NCBI RefSeq assembly: GCF_017591425.1
Contig: NW_024466512.1
Location: forward strand, 17,797,001 to 17,861,000
DNA: 64,000 bases
Source of the DNA: Ochotona curzoniae
Taxonomy: Eukaryota; Chordata; Mammalia; Lagomorpha; Ochotonidae
Reading direction: 5' to 3'
Part shown: one piece after another, positions 45,835 to 58,384 of the stretch
Position numbering within the stretch: the stretch's first letter is position 1
Layout: each line of letters starts with the position of its first letter
Position numbers and translations under genes: made by a program
The notes under the pieces: generated by a model
Database searches by the model: none
Told to the model about the DNA's origin: nothing
What the model saw: the letters and a program-made list of their open reading frames with translations, nothing else

Positions 45835-46439
45835 TAAAATTGAATTTATCTATTAGTAAAATTTTGAGAGAAATAGAACAATTTGAATAACATTTTGCAA
45901 GACAAGTTATGTGAGTGTCATCTCTTTCTAGTGCTGTGAATGACATAGGGCTTGTGATGTAGCATTGGGTTAACATGAATTGACCTCTTGAACACAAGCC
46001 CATCCGATCGCTGAGGGTGTCACTGCGGGACTCACAGGAATATAACTTAAGTAGCCTGGACGCAGCAGAAAGGATGATTCAAATTACAAGCTGAACAGAG
46101 CAAAGTGGCAGAATTCAGTATATTGCTTGGAATCACACGCAATGTCTCATGTATTATTTTTTTTTTCCTGGCACTTTTCATTGCATATTTTTGGATTGTT
46201 GGAAAATGAAACCTTGTCATACAAAACCATGGAGCAGGGAGCGTTACTGTATAATACTGATATGACTTCAAGGACTGCCTCTGTCATGTTCTTGTTACTT
46301 AACCTTATCCTAGATGTTCAGTCTCTCAAAGTATCCATTCATTTCCCTTGTGGAAACAATGGGATTAGAATAAATAATACCCAGAGACAAAATGTGCAAG
46401 TACAAATTTTTGAGCCTCAGTTTAAAATTACATCCCAGC
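45833..46439. other. unique sequence, no gene seen
   Basis: ORFs 46127-46516 (129 codons, plus) and 46047-46271 (minus) overlap. The longer has no recognisable domain and its 3' part lies in a MIR. Confidence 0.4.
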
Positions 46440-46625
46440 AGTGGGGATGGATCATTTTCTCCTTGGCTCAGTCACTTGATCACACTAACCCTCGCTTTTC
46501 CTCTCCTTTAAAATAGTGATAAGAATTAGTTCCCTCTCAGGGGAAGGAGATTGATGTGAGGATAAAATTAGATAATCCAAATAACTTCCCTGGCTTTCCT
46601 AGGAACTGAGTAAATGATGGCTATC
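46440..46625 (+). repeat. MIR SINE fragment
   Basis: Sense order: 'cttgatcacactaaccctcg', 'cttttcctctcctttaaaat', 'agtgataagaattagttccc', 'tgatgtgaggataaaattag' and 'taggaactgagtaaatgatg', matching the MIR core and 3' part ('cctcagtttcctcatctgtaaaatggg', 'gtgaggattaaatgag'). Confidence 0.8.
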
Positions 46626-49600
46626 TAAATTCCCCTCAGGTTGTATACATCTACATAGCCTTCAAGGTCACTGTCAACACCAACTCTGCAATACATTGCG
46701 TAAAGGTACTTCCCATGCAAACTGCCCTGAGTATTAGATATGCTACATTTCTGAGAAAGTAATTCTTTGTTCATGCATGTTTTTATAACATTATGAAGGG
46801 AAAAACCACTTCAGAATATGCCCTTATAAGGTTTAACTTCCTTAACTAAATGAATCTTCACATTTTTTTCACTTAAAATTGCTATATAAAACCATTTAGA
46901 GTTCATTTTTCGTCCTAATTTCTTCTAGTGGAACTCCCACTTTCTCAAGCTTCATGAAGCAGATATGCAGTGTTTTAGTATCTGTCATCAAAGCAGGACC
47001 TCGCTGCTTCTGCAGTTTGGACACGTTTCCTACTATATCAGTACTTCAGATGTCACTGCTCTGGTTTTCTCATTGCACAGACTGCGGACACAAATTGATG
47101 TATTGATGATCATGTTGCTTTCAAATGTGTCCACAAATATTAAATCCTACAAATATGGTGCAACTGTCATTTCCATGTACATGGTGAAAGAACATTTAAT
47201 ACCTAAGTTTCAAGTTTTCGTAAGTCCTGGTTTGAAGTGTTCCTTGGTGCTCCAGACGTATTTCCTGGAAGCCTGACAGGTATGTGAAATCGACTTGTCT
47301 CTGAATAAGACGCATTTTTTTAAACTAGAAATTTATTAATAAAAATCCATTTGCCTCAATTTTGCCAAAGCAGTGAGTATTGTTAGTAAATAGGTTAAGT
47401 GGCAGAAAGCTGGGAAGGTGACAGTATTATCCCATTCGTACTAATTGGCTTCTGGAACAAATGACAAAATACTGGAAGTGTTTGACTTGTTGTCCTTACT
47501 TCTGTAGAGTTCTGTTCTTTTAGGTGGCGAGGAAAGAGATAAAATAAGGGGAAAAGCTTCCTGTTGAAGATAGAAAAGATCAGGATACTCATGAACTATT
47601 CAGTGATTTCTTAAAAGGAGATGAAAATTAATTCAGGATATCCCTGTGGACCAAAACTAATTCCAACCAGGTGTTGTTCTTATTACTCTGTTTCTTTGCT
47701 TTGGGCTATCCAGTTTGCATCTAGAGAAATCCCTAGGACTGGTTTCATATACTAGAGCAGGGCTCCTTGAATCTGCTGTGTCATGATTAATGTTCAGCTA
47801 TATCATTCTGCTTTCAAGTATCCTGAGCCAGCGTTCTGATGGCTTCACTGCTCAGTACACAATGCTGAGCATCGTTTGGGCTTCAGTTCTTGTCCTAAAG
47901 GCTGATTTCCTGTTTGTTGATGGCTTCTGTTAGCTTGGAATTCAAATCAGAAAGTGTCTATATGAAGTATAAGATAATTCCATCCTTTAGGTCAAGAAAA
48001 TGCTTCAATTGCTTCGCCAGGCAATATCTAAGTAACAAAACAATTTTAAGCTTCTTTGTGGCTGCAGAAAATGTGGGCAAATGCTAGCTAACATTAGTAA
48101 TAGTGCTGGTATCACTGGCATGTTTACTAGCAGTAGATCATACCATTCACTTCCACTTGTGTTAAAGTCATTCTCCTGTATGGAGAGGAAGCTTGCTAAT
48201 CTACCAGAACACTACTAGGTCTTTACAGGAAACATCTAATGTGGAAATGTATGCTTGCTTTGTATATGTCATAGCGTGAGTTGTAGGAACTACATTGGAC
48301 TTGCAAAATATCCTGACTTAATTTGGGAAAAGCAGAAGGGATAGAATCACAGGTGAAGATAAAATATTAGTGCAATAGGTATTGCCAGAGTTTTTACTTC
48401 TGCAATATGCCCGTGCAAGTTTATCATAAAAATCCTTCCCCACGAAAGTTTGCTTGAGTGTTGGTTAAATACGAAGAATTCATTTTCTTACTTTTTTTTT
48501 AAGTATTGGGAGTTTCTATTCTTTTTCATGTCAAATGCAACTAAATAGTCAAAATTCATATGTGAATTTTATTTGGCTTCTTAAAAGGGGAGAAGACCTT
48601 GAACACTTTCAGAGATGTTAGACATTTAAAACATAAATCCTCACATATCTTTATTAAACTATGACATTTATTTGTAGACAGGTAAAATTTAGTTTCCTTT
48701 GAATAAGAGAAGTCTGTGTAATATAATGGAATCTACATGTGAATACAAGGCAGGGTACTTGAAGGTGCAGATTGCTAATACTTGTATCTGTAACACGGGG
48801 AAAATTTTCAACAATTGTTGGTTGGGCCAGTTTTTTTTAATCTATAAAATCAGGTATTTTGATAATTTTTTTCTGTTTCTTCAAATAAAATTAAGTCATT
48901 CAATCTGTTATTCGCACCCATCTTTGATTAAGGTTTTCTAGACTCTTACTAATGCAATAGCTTTCAGCAAAAGCTAGTAAACATTATTGAAGAGGCTTTA
49001 GTTTCTAAGGAAGAATATTAAAGTTAAGATGTAGATATTCAGACCTTGACAGATATTTGGAAAAAGATTCAAACCCTGCTTGGTGGTTTGTGTATTTGCA
49101 TCACTTTTAGTTCATTTTTATTCCTAGCAATTTTATTTTAAAAAAAATTCTATGAAGTAGGAAAAATTTTCACAAATGTTACAAAACAGATTTAGAAGCT
49201 TAATATTTCCTAACCTATCCTCCCCTCTGCCTACTGTGGCCTGAACTTTCTGGTGGTTTTTCTTTTAATCCTGGGTCAAATACCTGATATTTGGAATGAA
49301 TTTATCCTTCAGGTCACTAAATCTAGAAATACCATCCTCCTCGAAAAGTTCCATCATGAATTAATTTATGAGTTTCTGCCTCACTCAACAATGTTCCTTC
49401 CACTAGGAGGATTCAAAATGTGGGAGAATTGTGTAACAACATGGAATGCTGAAGATCAGCTCTCACAGGACAAAGTTTCAAACACTTTGCAAATTCTATC
49501 CGGAAGGGGAAAAAAATAAGCAAAACATAAAAAACAAAAACAAAAGCTTTTGCAATTGGTGTGATCCCTTAGGGATGAACATGACAGCTGTTTTAACAGC

Positions 49601-51414
49601 TGGAAAGTCACATCTCCTGACAGCTCAGTAAAAGAGCTGTAGCTTGCTGAACATATCAGAAAGAAAGTGTGCATGAGCAAACTGTCTTAGAACTCCTACA
49701 AGACAAATTGCTGTAGCAGCTTTGCTTCTCTGACTCATTTATAGCCGTAAGCTGTCAGCAGGTTGGATGTAAGGCCTGGAAGTGTTTCCAACTCTCCATC
49801 ATTTCGAAGTTCCTGCTGAGGTCTCAGATTAGGAAAGATTTAAGGGGAATTAACGCTCCTGTGTGATAATTAGAATTACAGATCTGAAAAAAAGCAAACA
49901 AACCCATCATCAATTGTATTTGATGAGATCTGACTGAAATACTATATTGGCATGGAGAGTGGAAAGGTTTCTTGTAAAAAATTATTTAGGAAGCAAAATT
50001 TGTATACATTCAACCATTGTCACTGTAATTGTGAACGTAACATGGTAAGTGTAATGTGAAAGGTTTTGCCATTTTTCCATCTCTGGAGCATTATATATTT
50101 TCTCAGATGCCTTATTTATATCTTCTGTGACTGTTTCCTTTCCTTGTTTTGACCCATCCACTCATTCATCCATCTATCCATCCATCCATTCATTTATGCT
50201 TTCTTATATCTATTGAACAACTCTTAATATGTCACCTACCACTTATTAAACAAGGGGGGTAAAATAAGGGATGCCTCAAAAGTTCATGGAAAATACAAAG
50301 CGTAAAAAAAAAGCTATGTTTATTTAAATTTATTTCCCAGCAAATTAACATACTTTTAATGAAATCACCATACACTTTTTAAAATCCTGTGTGTACAATT
50401 AGCTGTCCTCATGGAATATGACGAAGATGTATAATTTACCTCATAACTCCAGGCAGTGTGAATAATAAATACAAATATCTTGAAGCTAGAAGGAAAAGCA
50501 CACAGTACTGTGGAAGCATACAGATAATAGCAAGCCAATGTGCTTTAGACCACATTAACTCCAGATTGTGCTAAACGTAGCCAGAAACTTTTCAACATTA
50601 AAAAAGAGGAAAATAGCTGTGATTAGATTTTCCATTTATCGTTGAATTTCTGACAACCGAATGGAAATGTGAAACACAGCAGAGGACTGTGTCAGTATAT
50701 AAGTTATACATAAGTTTAGTGTGTAAGTTGGATCAAGTGGTCAGTAAGAGAGCTGACGCTGCTAACTTCCTGTGTTGTGGAGATGGACAACAATGATTAG
50801 GTTTGAAAACCTGAGTCAAGAGACCATGTGGGATTTGACTGGACATTTAGGCTCTTGTACAAAGGAATAATCTAAGCTATTAATTTTAAAGCATTTTTTT
50901 TCTGATAGTTAATATAAATGGCCACAAAGCAATGCCAGTTTGTCATCTGCCTCTCTGGCACACACGTGAGTATATAAATAAATAAATGCACTAATACCTA
51001 ATTATTCACTTTTAGAATGCACAATCAGCTATGTATTAATTCAGTGTATGTATAGATGAATTATATGTGAATTAAATTTTTGTTAAGTCTCTACAAAGAG
51101 CCACATGTAATCATTACTGCATACTTAGAATTACGTGTGCACATACATGCTAGCTTGTACCATGATAAGAATATTTGTTAGTGCATATTTTATGGTACTG
51201 AAATTAACCATTTTGTGGTATCATAAATCGTTTAATGCTTATCAAAATTCACATTGCATAAAGCATTTGAAAATTGTTCTTCCCACTAGAAACTAATTAC
51301 TAAAGAAAACAAAAAAGAATTACATTAGCTATATCCATCATGCCAAGATTGAATTATATATCTTGTTTGTGCTTTTTTTTGCCTAGTAACCATATCATAG
51401 AGGGTTTGAAAACA
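46626..51414. other. long SINE-free unique sequence, no gene seen
   Basis: About 4.8 kb without a C-type SINE, rich in A/T. ORFs are at most 103 codons (46965-47276, 48699-48941, 49253-49519 and others), none recognised. A (CATC)n-like microsatellite lies at about 50155-50196. Confidence 0.4.
50272..50420. repeat. possible old interspersed repeat
   Basis: 'gatgcctcaaaagttcatgg' followed by an A-rich 'aaaatacaaagcgtaaaaaa' segment resembles a widespread mammalian repeat end containing 'tcaaaaagttcatggaaaa'. I cannot name the family, and a related word occurs at 63596. Confidence 0.35.
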
Positions 51415-51445
51415 TTTTTTTTCTCAAGTTTTCCTTTACTCTTCT

Positions 51446-51451
51446 TTTATT
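51446..51451 (-). promoter_or_regulatory. candidate poly(A) signal AATAAA
   Basis: The minus strand reads AATAAA here, about 244 nt after the stop of the candidate coding stretch, followed 23 nt later by an A8 run (51415-51422 on the minus strand). In a gene this would be the polyadenylation signal; in a retrocopy it would sit just before the inserted poly(A). Confidence 0.4.
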
Positions 51452-51694
51452 GAGCCATTGGCCAGTACTGAGTGATTTTGATTTAATTCCTGTAAAAACA
51501 ATGTTTTGTTTGCATTTATGTTTGACCGAATGGGTTTCGCAAAATGAGACTTTAGTTTTGTTCTGACAATCATCCATTGAAACGGTGTCTTGGTCAAAAT
51601 GTCCTTGACTAGTCATTACTCAGGGATGTTTGTACTTTTTCTCAGTTGCATCTTCGGAGCTATTTACATTTGCAATGTATGGTACACTTGCTCA

Positions 51695-51892
51695 CTACTT
51701 GTCACTGGAAACTGGCCCTGTAGAAAGACCATTTTTTTGGAGCTGAGGAATCCCGTGTAACTTATTGTCGAAGCTGTTCACGACAATGCCAGCTGACACA
51801 GATGTGTTCCCATTGCCAGTGAGTCCCAGGACCCCATTATGAGGAAGCTCTGGCAGCATGGAGTCTGTAGACAACGTTCTAGAACAGCGATG
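51695..51892 (-). CDS. candidate terminal coding exon or mRNA retrocopy, unidentified
   Basis: The minus strand is open for 65 codons from 51892 and ends in consecutive TAG, TGA stops. Composition is markedly protein-like and GC-richer than its surroundings: it starts 'HRCSRTLSTDSMLPELPHNG', contains 'GNGNTSVSAGIVVN' and ends 'NGLSTGPVSSDK'. No ATG start is claimed, since the stretch opens at its upstream edge. The bases just upstream read 'ccctttggttttaacag', a good 3' splice site, so this could be the last coding exon of a minus-strand gene, with AATAAA 244 nt after the stop. Alternatively, the A8 run after AATAAA and the loose similarity of 'tgttttcaaac' (just after A8) to 'tggttttaaca' (just before the open frame) would fit a 5'-truncated processed pseudogene. 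I do not recognise the protein. Chance cannot be excluded. Confidence 0.35.
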   Translation of the reverse strand, partial: HRCSRTLSTDSMLPELPHNGVLGLTGNGNTSVSAGIVVNSFDNKLHGIPQLQKNGLSTGPVSSDK

Positions 51893-52629
51893 CTGTTAAA
51901 ACCAAAGGGCAGAAGTTCTAAATGTTCATGGATTGCAGATCTTCCTTGGTGATTTATTTAATATATTTTGTGAGCTGAACAAGAACTGCTTATTTTTATT
52001 TATATGTAGATTTATATATTTATACATGTACGTATTTAGTTGAATAGGTTTGCATAATGTATATGTGTATGCATCATAAAATGAATTTGTTTTATATATA
52101 AATTTTATGTATTATGTAAATATGCATATTTCTGTAAGAGATGTAGACAAATATAGAACAAGATGTAGACAGCAAAGCTCTAAATATAAAACTTGAACTT
52201 GGATGTAATAATTTACATATATTTTCCCATGGAAGGGTGTAATGTAATCTTCCTCAAACTTAAGGTTTAGTTCTGTGCTGCAAGATCTTAACTTTCTGTT
52301 TTGTTTTTTTGTGGTGTTTCACTGAAGTTGATGATATTTGAATCATGTCATAATCTGTGTTGAACAGAGATGTTCTCTATATTTCCATTATTTTCTGTGG
52401 TGTATTTCATGCATTATTTTGTACACCTAATATACCATACCTGAGGAAACAAATGTGAATTTGGAGGTAGTTTCTGAGATTAACAATCTGTAGTTTTCCA
52501 GTTAAAGAGGAAGCAAGAGAATTGGTGAGACAGCGACCTGCATGTGCCCAAGCTCCAAGTAAAAAAGAGAGCCCTGTGCATTTTATTTGTCTCTTGAATA
52601 AAGTACAGATTCTCAATAGGAAACTCTGA
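51893..52629. other. unique, very AT-rich sequence
   Basis: 51950-52140 is dominated by TA-rich words with short palindromes ('tatatataaattttat'). A plus-strand 'gaataaagtacag' near 52596 is an isolated AATAAA. The 69-codon minus ORF (52407-52616) is unrecognised. Confidence 0.4.
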
Positions 52630-53085
52630 AGCTTTGTCTCATCAAGGCCCTCTCTGCCTCCTTACATGATGCTATTCTGCTGCTGGATAGAGCAAGCTAT
52701 TTTCCATCTTTGACATTTGCATTAATGTTTCCTTATATTAGAAAAATCATTCTGGGATTTTGGCGAGTCATGTCGTTCTTGAAATTCAGATTTCTGTTTT
52801 AAAGTCACTTTTTCAGTAAGCCCTATTTCCATCCTTCAAGTAATTGCCACTTCATTATTCTGTGATCTATTTCGCCTGCTTTACTTATTTTATCATACCT
52901 CACATATACCATAATTTTATCTGACTGTTAATTTATTTAATATTTCTCTCCTACTGTACTTTAATTCCCATCATGACAGCGAGTATATCTCTTTGATTCA
53001 TAAACTTCATTCCCAGAGCCGCTACTCATGGTGGAAACATAATAAGCAACTTTAAATGCTCAATTTTAGTAAATTCTAAAATGGT
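52630..53085 (+). mobile_element. L2 LINE 3' fragment
   Basis: 'aaggccctctctgcctcctt', 'aaagtcactttttcagtaag', 'ccctatttccatccttcaag', 'ccacttcattattctgtgat', 'tctcctactgtactttaatt' and 'cataataagcaactttaaat' follow the order of the L2 3' end ('gtcacttcctcagggaagcctt..', 'actgtgagctcc', 'tagtaggcgctcaataaat'). An ancient, inactive element. Confidence 0.75.
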
Positions 53086-53489
53086 AGGTGGGGAACAAGT
53101 CGTGGACAGAAAGACCTTATTAGTAAAAACTTTGAAGATGAGGGCAATGGGGAGTTGTAGGTGTTTTCAAGCTGGGGAGTTAAATAATTTGCATTTAAGG
53201 AATATTTTTTTTCTCTCTTGTTGAACTTATACATTTTTCATCTTATTTAATAATTACATTGTCCCTGCGTGGTATTGAATTCTTGTATGAATTTCCAGCT
53301 AGGAATCCCGTCTGTAAGCCTCTAGCAGTTCTAGCTTGTTATGATGACTTGTTTACTTTTTGTGTTTACGATCAAATTCTGAGCAAGTAGAAAGTAAAGA
53401 TGATTTAATTTTCTTCATTTCACATGTCTGCTGTAGAACCGGCACTCAGTAAATACTTAAAAATGATGTATTTTAAATATATACGCATT

Positions 53490-53778
53490 ATGCAAATTTA
53501 TTTTTATAGGGAGAGCTAGAGATGAGAGTAAGACAAAGAGGGAGAGGTTATCCCATATGCTGGTTCATTCTTCAGATGGCTGCAGCTGCTGACACTGAGC
53601 TATTCTAAGTTGGGAGAAGCCTTGTCCCCACTCAGGGACAGGTGCGCAAGAACCTGGGTTCCAGTTTGCAGGCAGGGAGCTGGATCACAAGTGGAGCAGC
53701 TGGTCTCCGTTGGCAACCTTGTGGGATTCCAACACTGCGGGTGGAAGGCCAGCCTTCTGCGCAACCGTGCTGGCACCT
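53490..53778 (-). repeat. older lagomorph SINE
   Basis: Tail 'gcaaatttatttttataggg', 'tcccatatgctggttcattc', 'cagatggctgcagctgctga', 'ggttccagtttgcaggcagg', 'cttgtgggattccaacactg' and head 'ttctgcgcaaccgtgctggc'. Confidence 0.8.
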
Positions 53779-54849
53779 ATTTTACATAAATTTTAAGATG
53801 TTTTATTAGAAATTAATATTTATGAAATACAGTAGAGAACATTTGATTGAATTTATTTTATAGCCGTGGATGTATTGGAGGATGACAGATCTTGGGTAAT
53901 TTGTTTTGAATAATGAATCGAAGACTCTTAGTAAGGTATATGCGTATTTTTAACCCTTTGTAATCTACTGAGTTAGCAAGAACTTAAGGGATCAATTCAG
54001 TAGTAAGGAAGTAAAACTTTTATAGGGAAGCCAAATGCTACTTTATTATCTGCATACACAGGTAGTTGTAATGAAAACACTCATAGTTTTTACACTAATA
54101 ATTTTGCCTTCTTAATCTGTGCTCACATTTCCTACATACTTGAGGTAAGTTAATTTACTCTGATGCGCAGCTAATGTTTTAGATTTGGGTTTCTCATTGT
54201 GGTATTGAAGTGAAGCTTTCTCATCCCCATAGCATCTGTAACTTAGGCTGTTTGTGTGCTGCAGTAACATATTAAAAAATCAGCCCAATTTTGAATGGCA
54301 CAGGCTTGCTCAGACTGTTAACTGTCTCTGCAACGGAGGGTTTGGGTGTTAGTAGCCTTTCTTGGTTCTCTGAAGTGACTAAAGTTTCAATCATGTTATC
54401 TAACTGTATGTAATATAAAGGACAAGACATATTGTCAACAACTTATGGTACAGGTGTAACATGTATAAAGCCTTAGCCAGAGGAAATAAATGAAGTATTG
54501 GCAAGATCTTAAAAGTCACTGAGAGCATGTTAGTAAGTAAGTTTATCAATTGTCTTCTGATTAATATTTAGAAATTCACAGAGCTATTTATTTTTAATAA
54601 TTTCATTTTGTTTAATAGAAAGCCACCAAAAGAATCCTTCATCCTTTTTTAGCAGAAAACCAAAAAGGAATGTGGTTTTAAAGTAATGCCTTTTGCACTT
54701 GCCCCAGCCATTTTTAGAAATGATAATCATCTAGGGTATGGTAACGTTCTTGTTTTTGTTGTTGTTGTTGTTTTATAGACTGGATTTACTACATTTAATC
54801 CCAGGGGAATTGCAGCTAATACAAAGTTTTGAAACAATTTCAACATGCC
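53779..54849. other. unique AT-rich sequence, no gene seen
   Basis: No recognised content apart from a short (TTG)n at about 54750-54774. Confidence 0.4.
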
Positions 54850-55115
54850 TTTTTAATTTTAATTATTTCTCATGATTCGGTTCCATAGATACAGGAATCT
54901 CAACCCCTGCATGCCACATCTCCCGCTGTTTTCCCCCAATTATTAATATATTATTAATATGTTATTACACTAGTATGGTCATATATTCCTTCAGCAACAG
55001 TCCAAGGCCAACATTCTGCTATTGAAGTGTGTCATGGCATTATAGGTACAGACAATGGTGGAAAATCTAGTATCGTATTGTCAAGATACATATATATCAT
55101 TTTCATTGAGGCCAA
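54850..55115 (-). mobile_element. L1 3'-UTR fragment
   Basis: Reversed 3'-end signature 'tttctcatgattcggttcca' and 'tagatacaggaatctcaacc', then 'agtccaaggccaacattctg', 'gtgtcatggcattataggta' and 'cagacaatggtggaaaatct'. These closely parallel 11455-11570, so both copies come from the same lagomorph L1 group. Confidence 0.7.
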
Positions 55116-56261
55116 TTCTGTCTCTTATCAAAGCTGAACAGGATTCTTCCTCTTCTAAGTCAGTCTAGGGAAAAAAACATTTCTATGAAGAGTTTTATGT
55201 CATGATTTCCAAAATATTGGCATTTTTTTAACCAAAGTATTATTTCTTGCCCTTAAGTTTGTTAAATTCATCTCTATGAATCTTTATTGCCAGATCTGTG
55301 GCCATTAGAATGGCAAAATAAAATCCTAGTTTTTAAATAGATACAAAACTTCTGGCTTTAGAGCTAAATAATAAGCAACGTATTGAATGCCTCTGGATAT
55401 AATGCACCCATTTTTGATAGTGTGGATATAAAAAAGAAAAGGGTGGCAAGAATCTCGGTAGCATCTCAGATAATTCCCTGGAAGCTTGTGCACAGAGATA
55501 CTAGTTTTGATCTCCAGAATTTTACTGCTCAAACAACTAGGCTACCACAAGGGGAAGAAAGATACTGAAAATATGGCTATTTGTATGAATTAAATTATTT
55601 CATGATCAGAGGTAATTAGGTGACAGAATCAAATTTTGCAAAGTGCACCTATGTCAGCAAATGAAAGCCACCTAAGGCTAAATGTACCATTTAAAAGTTT
55701 CGACACACTCTAACCTGAATATAGTGATTTGAATAAATCTTTCCTTTTGGAAATTTGACTTTCCTTATGTGTGTACTCACTTCAAAAAGGAAAAATTGTT
55801 TTATGATAATTAAGGTTAGAATTTGGGTTTAAAAGACAATTACTTTAGTCAAACTCTGAAATAATTAAGAAGTAGAAAGATGCAACATCATTGGTTGTTC
55901 TTGGGACACCCAAGAATTTATCAATGGTGTTAAAAGATAATAAGAATTGAGAGGAGATATGTTGAACTACTTTCTGGAATGCTTATGGTAATAACTTCAC
56001 CCTCCTATCAAAAGGACTAAAAAGGATGTTTTCTGAACGAGTGTACAAGTATAGGGTGTGGAGTCTTGTTCCACGAAAAAAAAAAAATTCCTATTCACAA
56101 TCAATTTAAGTGAGTTAATCCAATTGTTAACCCAATGCACCTGGGACTCGGAAGATTTTGGATATAAAGGCAAAACCAAATTTTGGCCTTGTGTCAAATT
56201 TCTTCCATATGATATCTAAAATTCCTCTCCTGGGATACAGCATAAAAATAAAAATAACGAA
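55116..56261. other. unique sequence, no gene seen
   Basis: ORFs of 61-68 codons overlap on opposite strands (55326-55568, 55997-56197). None is recognised. Confidence 0.4.
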
Positions 56262-56480
56262 CACTTTTTAAAACTTTTGTCTGTGCCAAGAACTTTTTAA
56301 TGTGCTTTATATGTATTAGTTGTTTATATTTAATACATACAATAACCTTGTGAGGCTAACATATCTTCCCATTTTACAAAGGAAATCCTAGTGATACTCC
56401 TTAATTCCCTAAAGTCCAAGACCTGCTCAGTGGCAGATCAAGAATTCAAACAAGGATGACATCTCTGAAGCATATTGACC
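56262..56480 (-). repeat. MIR SINE, well preserved
   Basis: 'ctgtgccaagaactttttaa', 'tgtgctttatatgtattagt', 'acaataaccttgtgaggcta', 'cccattttacaaaggaaatc' and 'tgctcagtggcagatcaaga' reproduce the reversed MIR in full order ('gtgccaggcactgttctaagcgctttacatgtatta', 'cccattttacagatgagg', 'agtggcagagccgggattcgaa'). Confidence 0.88.
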
Positions 56481-58082
56481 ATCAGGCTACGTAGTTTGTA
56501 GAGGAATTAACAAGTGCCCAGTTATTGGTGAGAAATAATTGTGAATGTTTGAATGATCTCTTGTCGGATTTACTTGTAATTCTGTATTTCTTAATTCTTT
56601 TTAACCAGGTTGCTTTTTGACTTTTGTGGTTAAAGATAGTTAATTTTGAATAAGGACAAAAGAATATCCTGGCACTTATTAAAATTGCAAGGAACACTTT
56701 ATTGAAGACTGTAAAGGTGTTGTAACAGGAGAGAGAAATCAGGTAGAATGCTGTACATAAAACGGACAGCTGGGGGTTTATAACCAAGAAGAGGAGTGAT
56801 ACAGTTAATGGGTGAAAAGTTACTAAGGTGAAAATTTAGGTAGGCAATGACTGTTAACCTGACCTAACAATTCTTGGTGAAGAAAGGAAGCAGGCTGAGG
56901 ACATGTACATTGAAGGTGAGGGAATGAGGAAATGCCATCAAATATCACGGCCAGGAGATTCTCACCAGACTGAGTTAGCTAGATTCATGCTAGAGTAATT
57001 AAAATAGTTCAAAGACAACACAATGGCAAGAGCCAAGGTCAAGGTTAGCTTTGCAAAGAGTGCCCATCCAGCCCCGACTAACGTTTGTCCAAGGGGAGAG
57101 TGTTCATGTTGATGATCCAGCCAAGTTCTTTCTTCTGACTAATGAAAGGACGTTTCTCACAGTTCACCAAAGAAGAGTTAGGCCATCTGCACAGAGCTGG
57201 CAGTGGGACATATTTGTCGAGTTATCTATGTCATCAGATACTTAGCGAATGGAAGTTTTAGGAAAACCAAAGAAAAATATTAACTACTGTTGGAATAGAC
57301 CATCAGTTTCTTAGTCTGAAAGTCAGATGGTCAAAAGTATTTCTAGATACCAGAGTCTTTCCAAGGTAAAGTGAAAGATCTAGCAACACAATGTGGTAGA
57401 TTTCTCGGTTTGCAACTGGAATGTCATGCTGGTCATTCCTGAAGCAGCGTATAAAAGATGCGGATGTTTGCTGAGCTTCCAGAGTTGCCCCCTCAGCTCC
57501 AGGCGTAAAGGTGGCCCAGTTCTCTAGGGTTGCTATCATCATCTCACTTCATTTCCAAAAAGTTTTAGATATATGGGGCTTGGTCACAAGGCAGCGAGGA
57601 TCCCAGCAAAGATGTGAGTAGTCACATTCTAGTGTTTAGTGTCCCAGTGTCCAATTATGAGACCAATTTGTAAATGTTATGTTGGAGTTGCTAGAAATGC
57701 AAGTCACCTAGAAGATTTGAGAATTTGATAGGAAACCACAAAATATGCAAGGAGGCAAGATTCAGTCTAGCATGCAGGTGGATTATAAGTAAAAATGTAA
57801 AATGTAGTTTGCAAGAAGGTTACCGAAAAAGCTGTAAGTAAATCCAATAGACTTTAAAGATGCATTATATATATTTTTGAAACATAGCATTTATCTCCAT
57901 AATCAGTCTCTTTTTTGATTAAAGATAGTCAAGTAAGATTGTTTTTAATTTTAAATGTGATTGGGTTTTCACTGATTATTTATAGAAATGTAGCAGAAAT
58001 AGTAATGGGTCACATAGGATTTGAAAAGTGTACTTTGAACTTTATGTAAAGAATCTCAGCTTTGATTTTTAAAAGATTTGCA
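56481..58082. other. unique sequence, no gene seen
   Basis: ORFs 56482-56787 (101 codons, minus), 57051-57245 and 57303-57542 are not recognised. The segment 56860-57560 is less AT-rich than its flanks and would be my first choice here for a conservation check, but I see no exon. Confidence 0.35.
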
Positions 58083-58320
58083 GCACAGAGTTAGTGCTGC
58101 TCTAAAGTGTATTAAGCCTTTCCTTGTGACCTTGTGACACTGGCAGCGTAGATCAGAGCCCAGTGTGAGTCCTGTCTGCTCCACTTCTGATTCAGCCTCC
58201 TGCTCAGGTGTCTGGAAAGGATCAGACGACAGCACAGGTGTTTGGGCCCTGGCGGGAAGATTTCTGGGCTCCTGCTTTGATCTCTCTCTGTTGTCTCCTT
58301 CAAATAAATAAACAAGCAAA
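58083..58320 (+). repeat. older lagomorph SINE
   Basis: Head decayed, then 'tgtctgctccacttctgatt', 'cagcctcctgctcaggtgtc', 'ggtgtttgggccctggcggg', 'tctgggctcctgctttgatc' and 'ttcaaataaataaacaagca' tail. It faces the next SINE tail to tail about 65 bp away. Confidence 0.7.
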
Positions 58321-58384
58321 TGATAAAAGAACTCCTCATTAATAGGCTTTTCACCAGGCTTCACTAGGTTTGAGTCAACTGCTG

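Noticed and set aside
46127..46516. 129-codon ORF, the longest outside clear repeats
   Set aside because: Its 3' part runs into a MIR and the rest has no domain signature.
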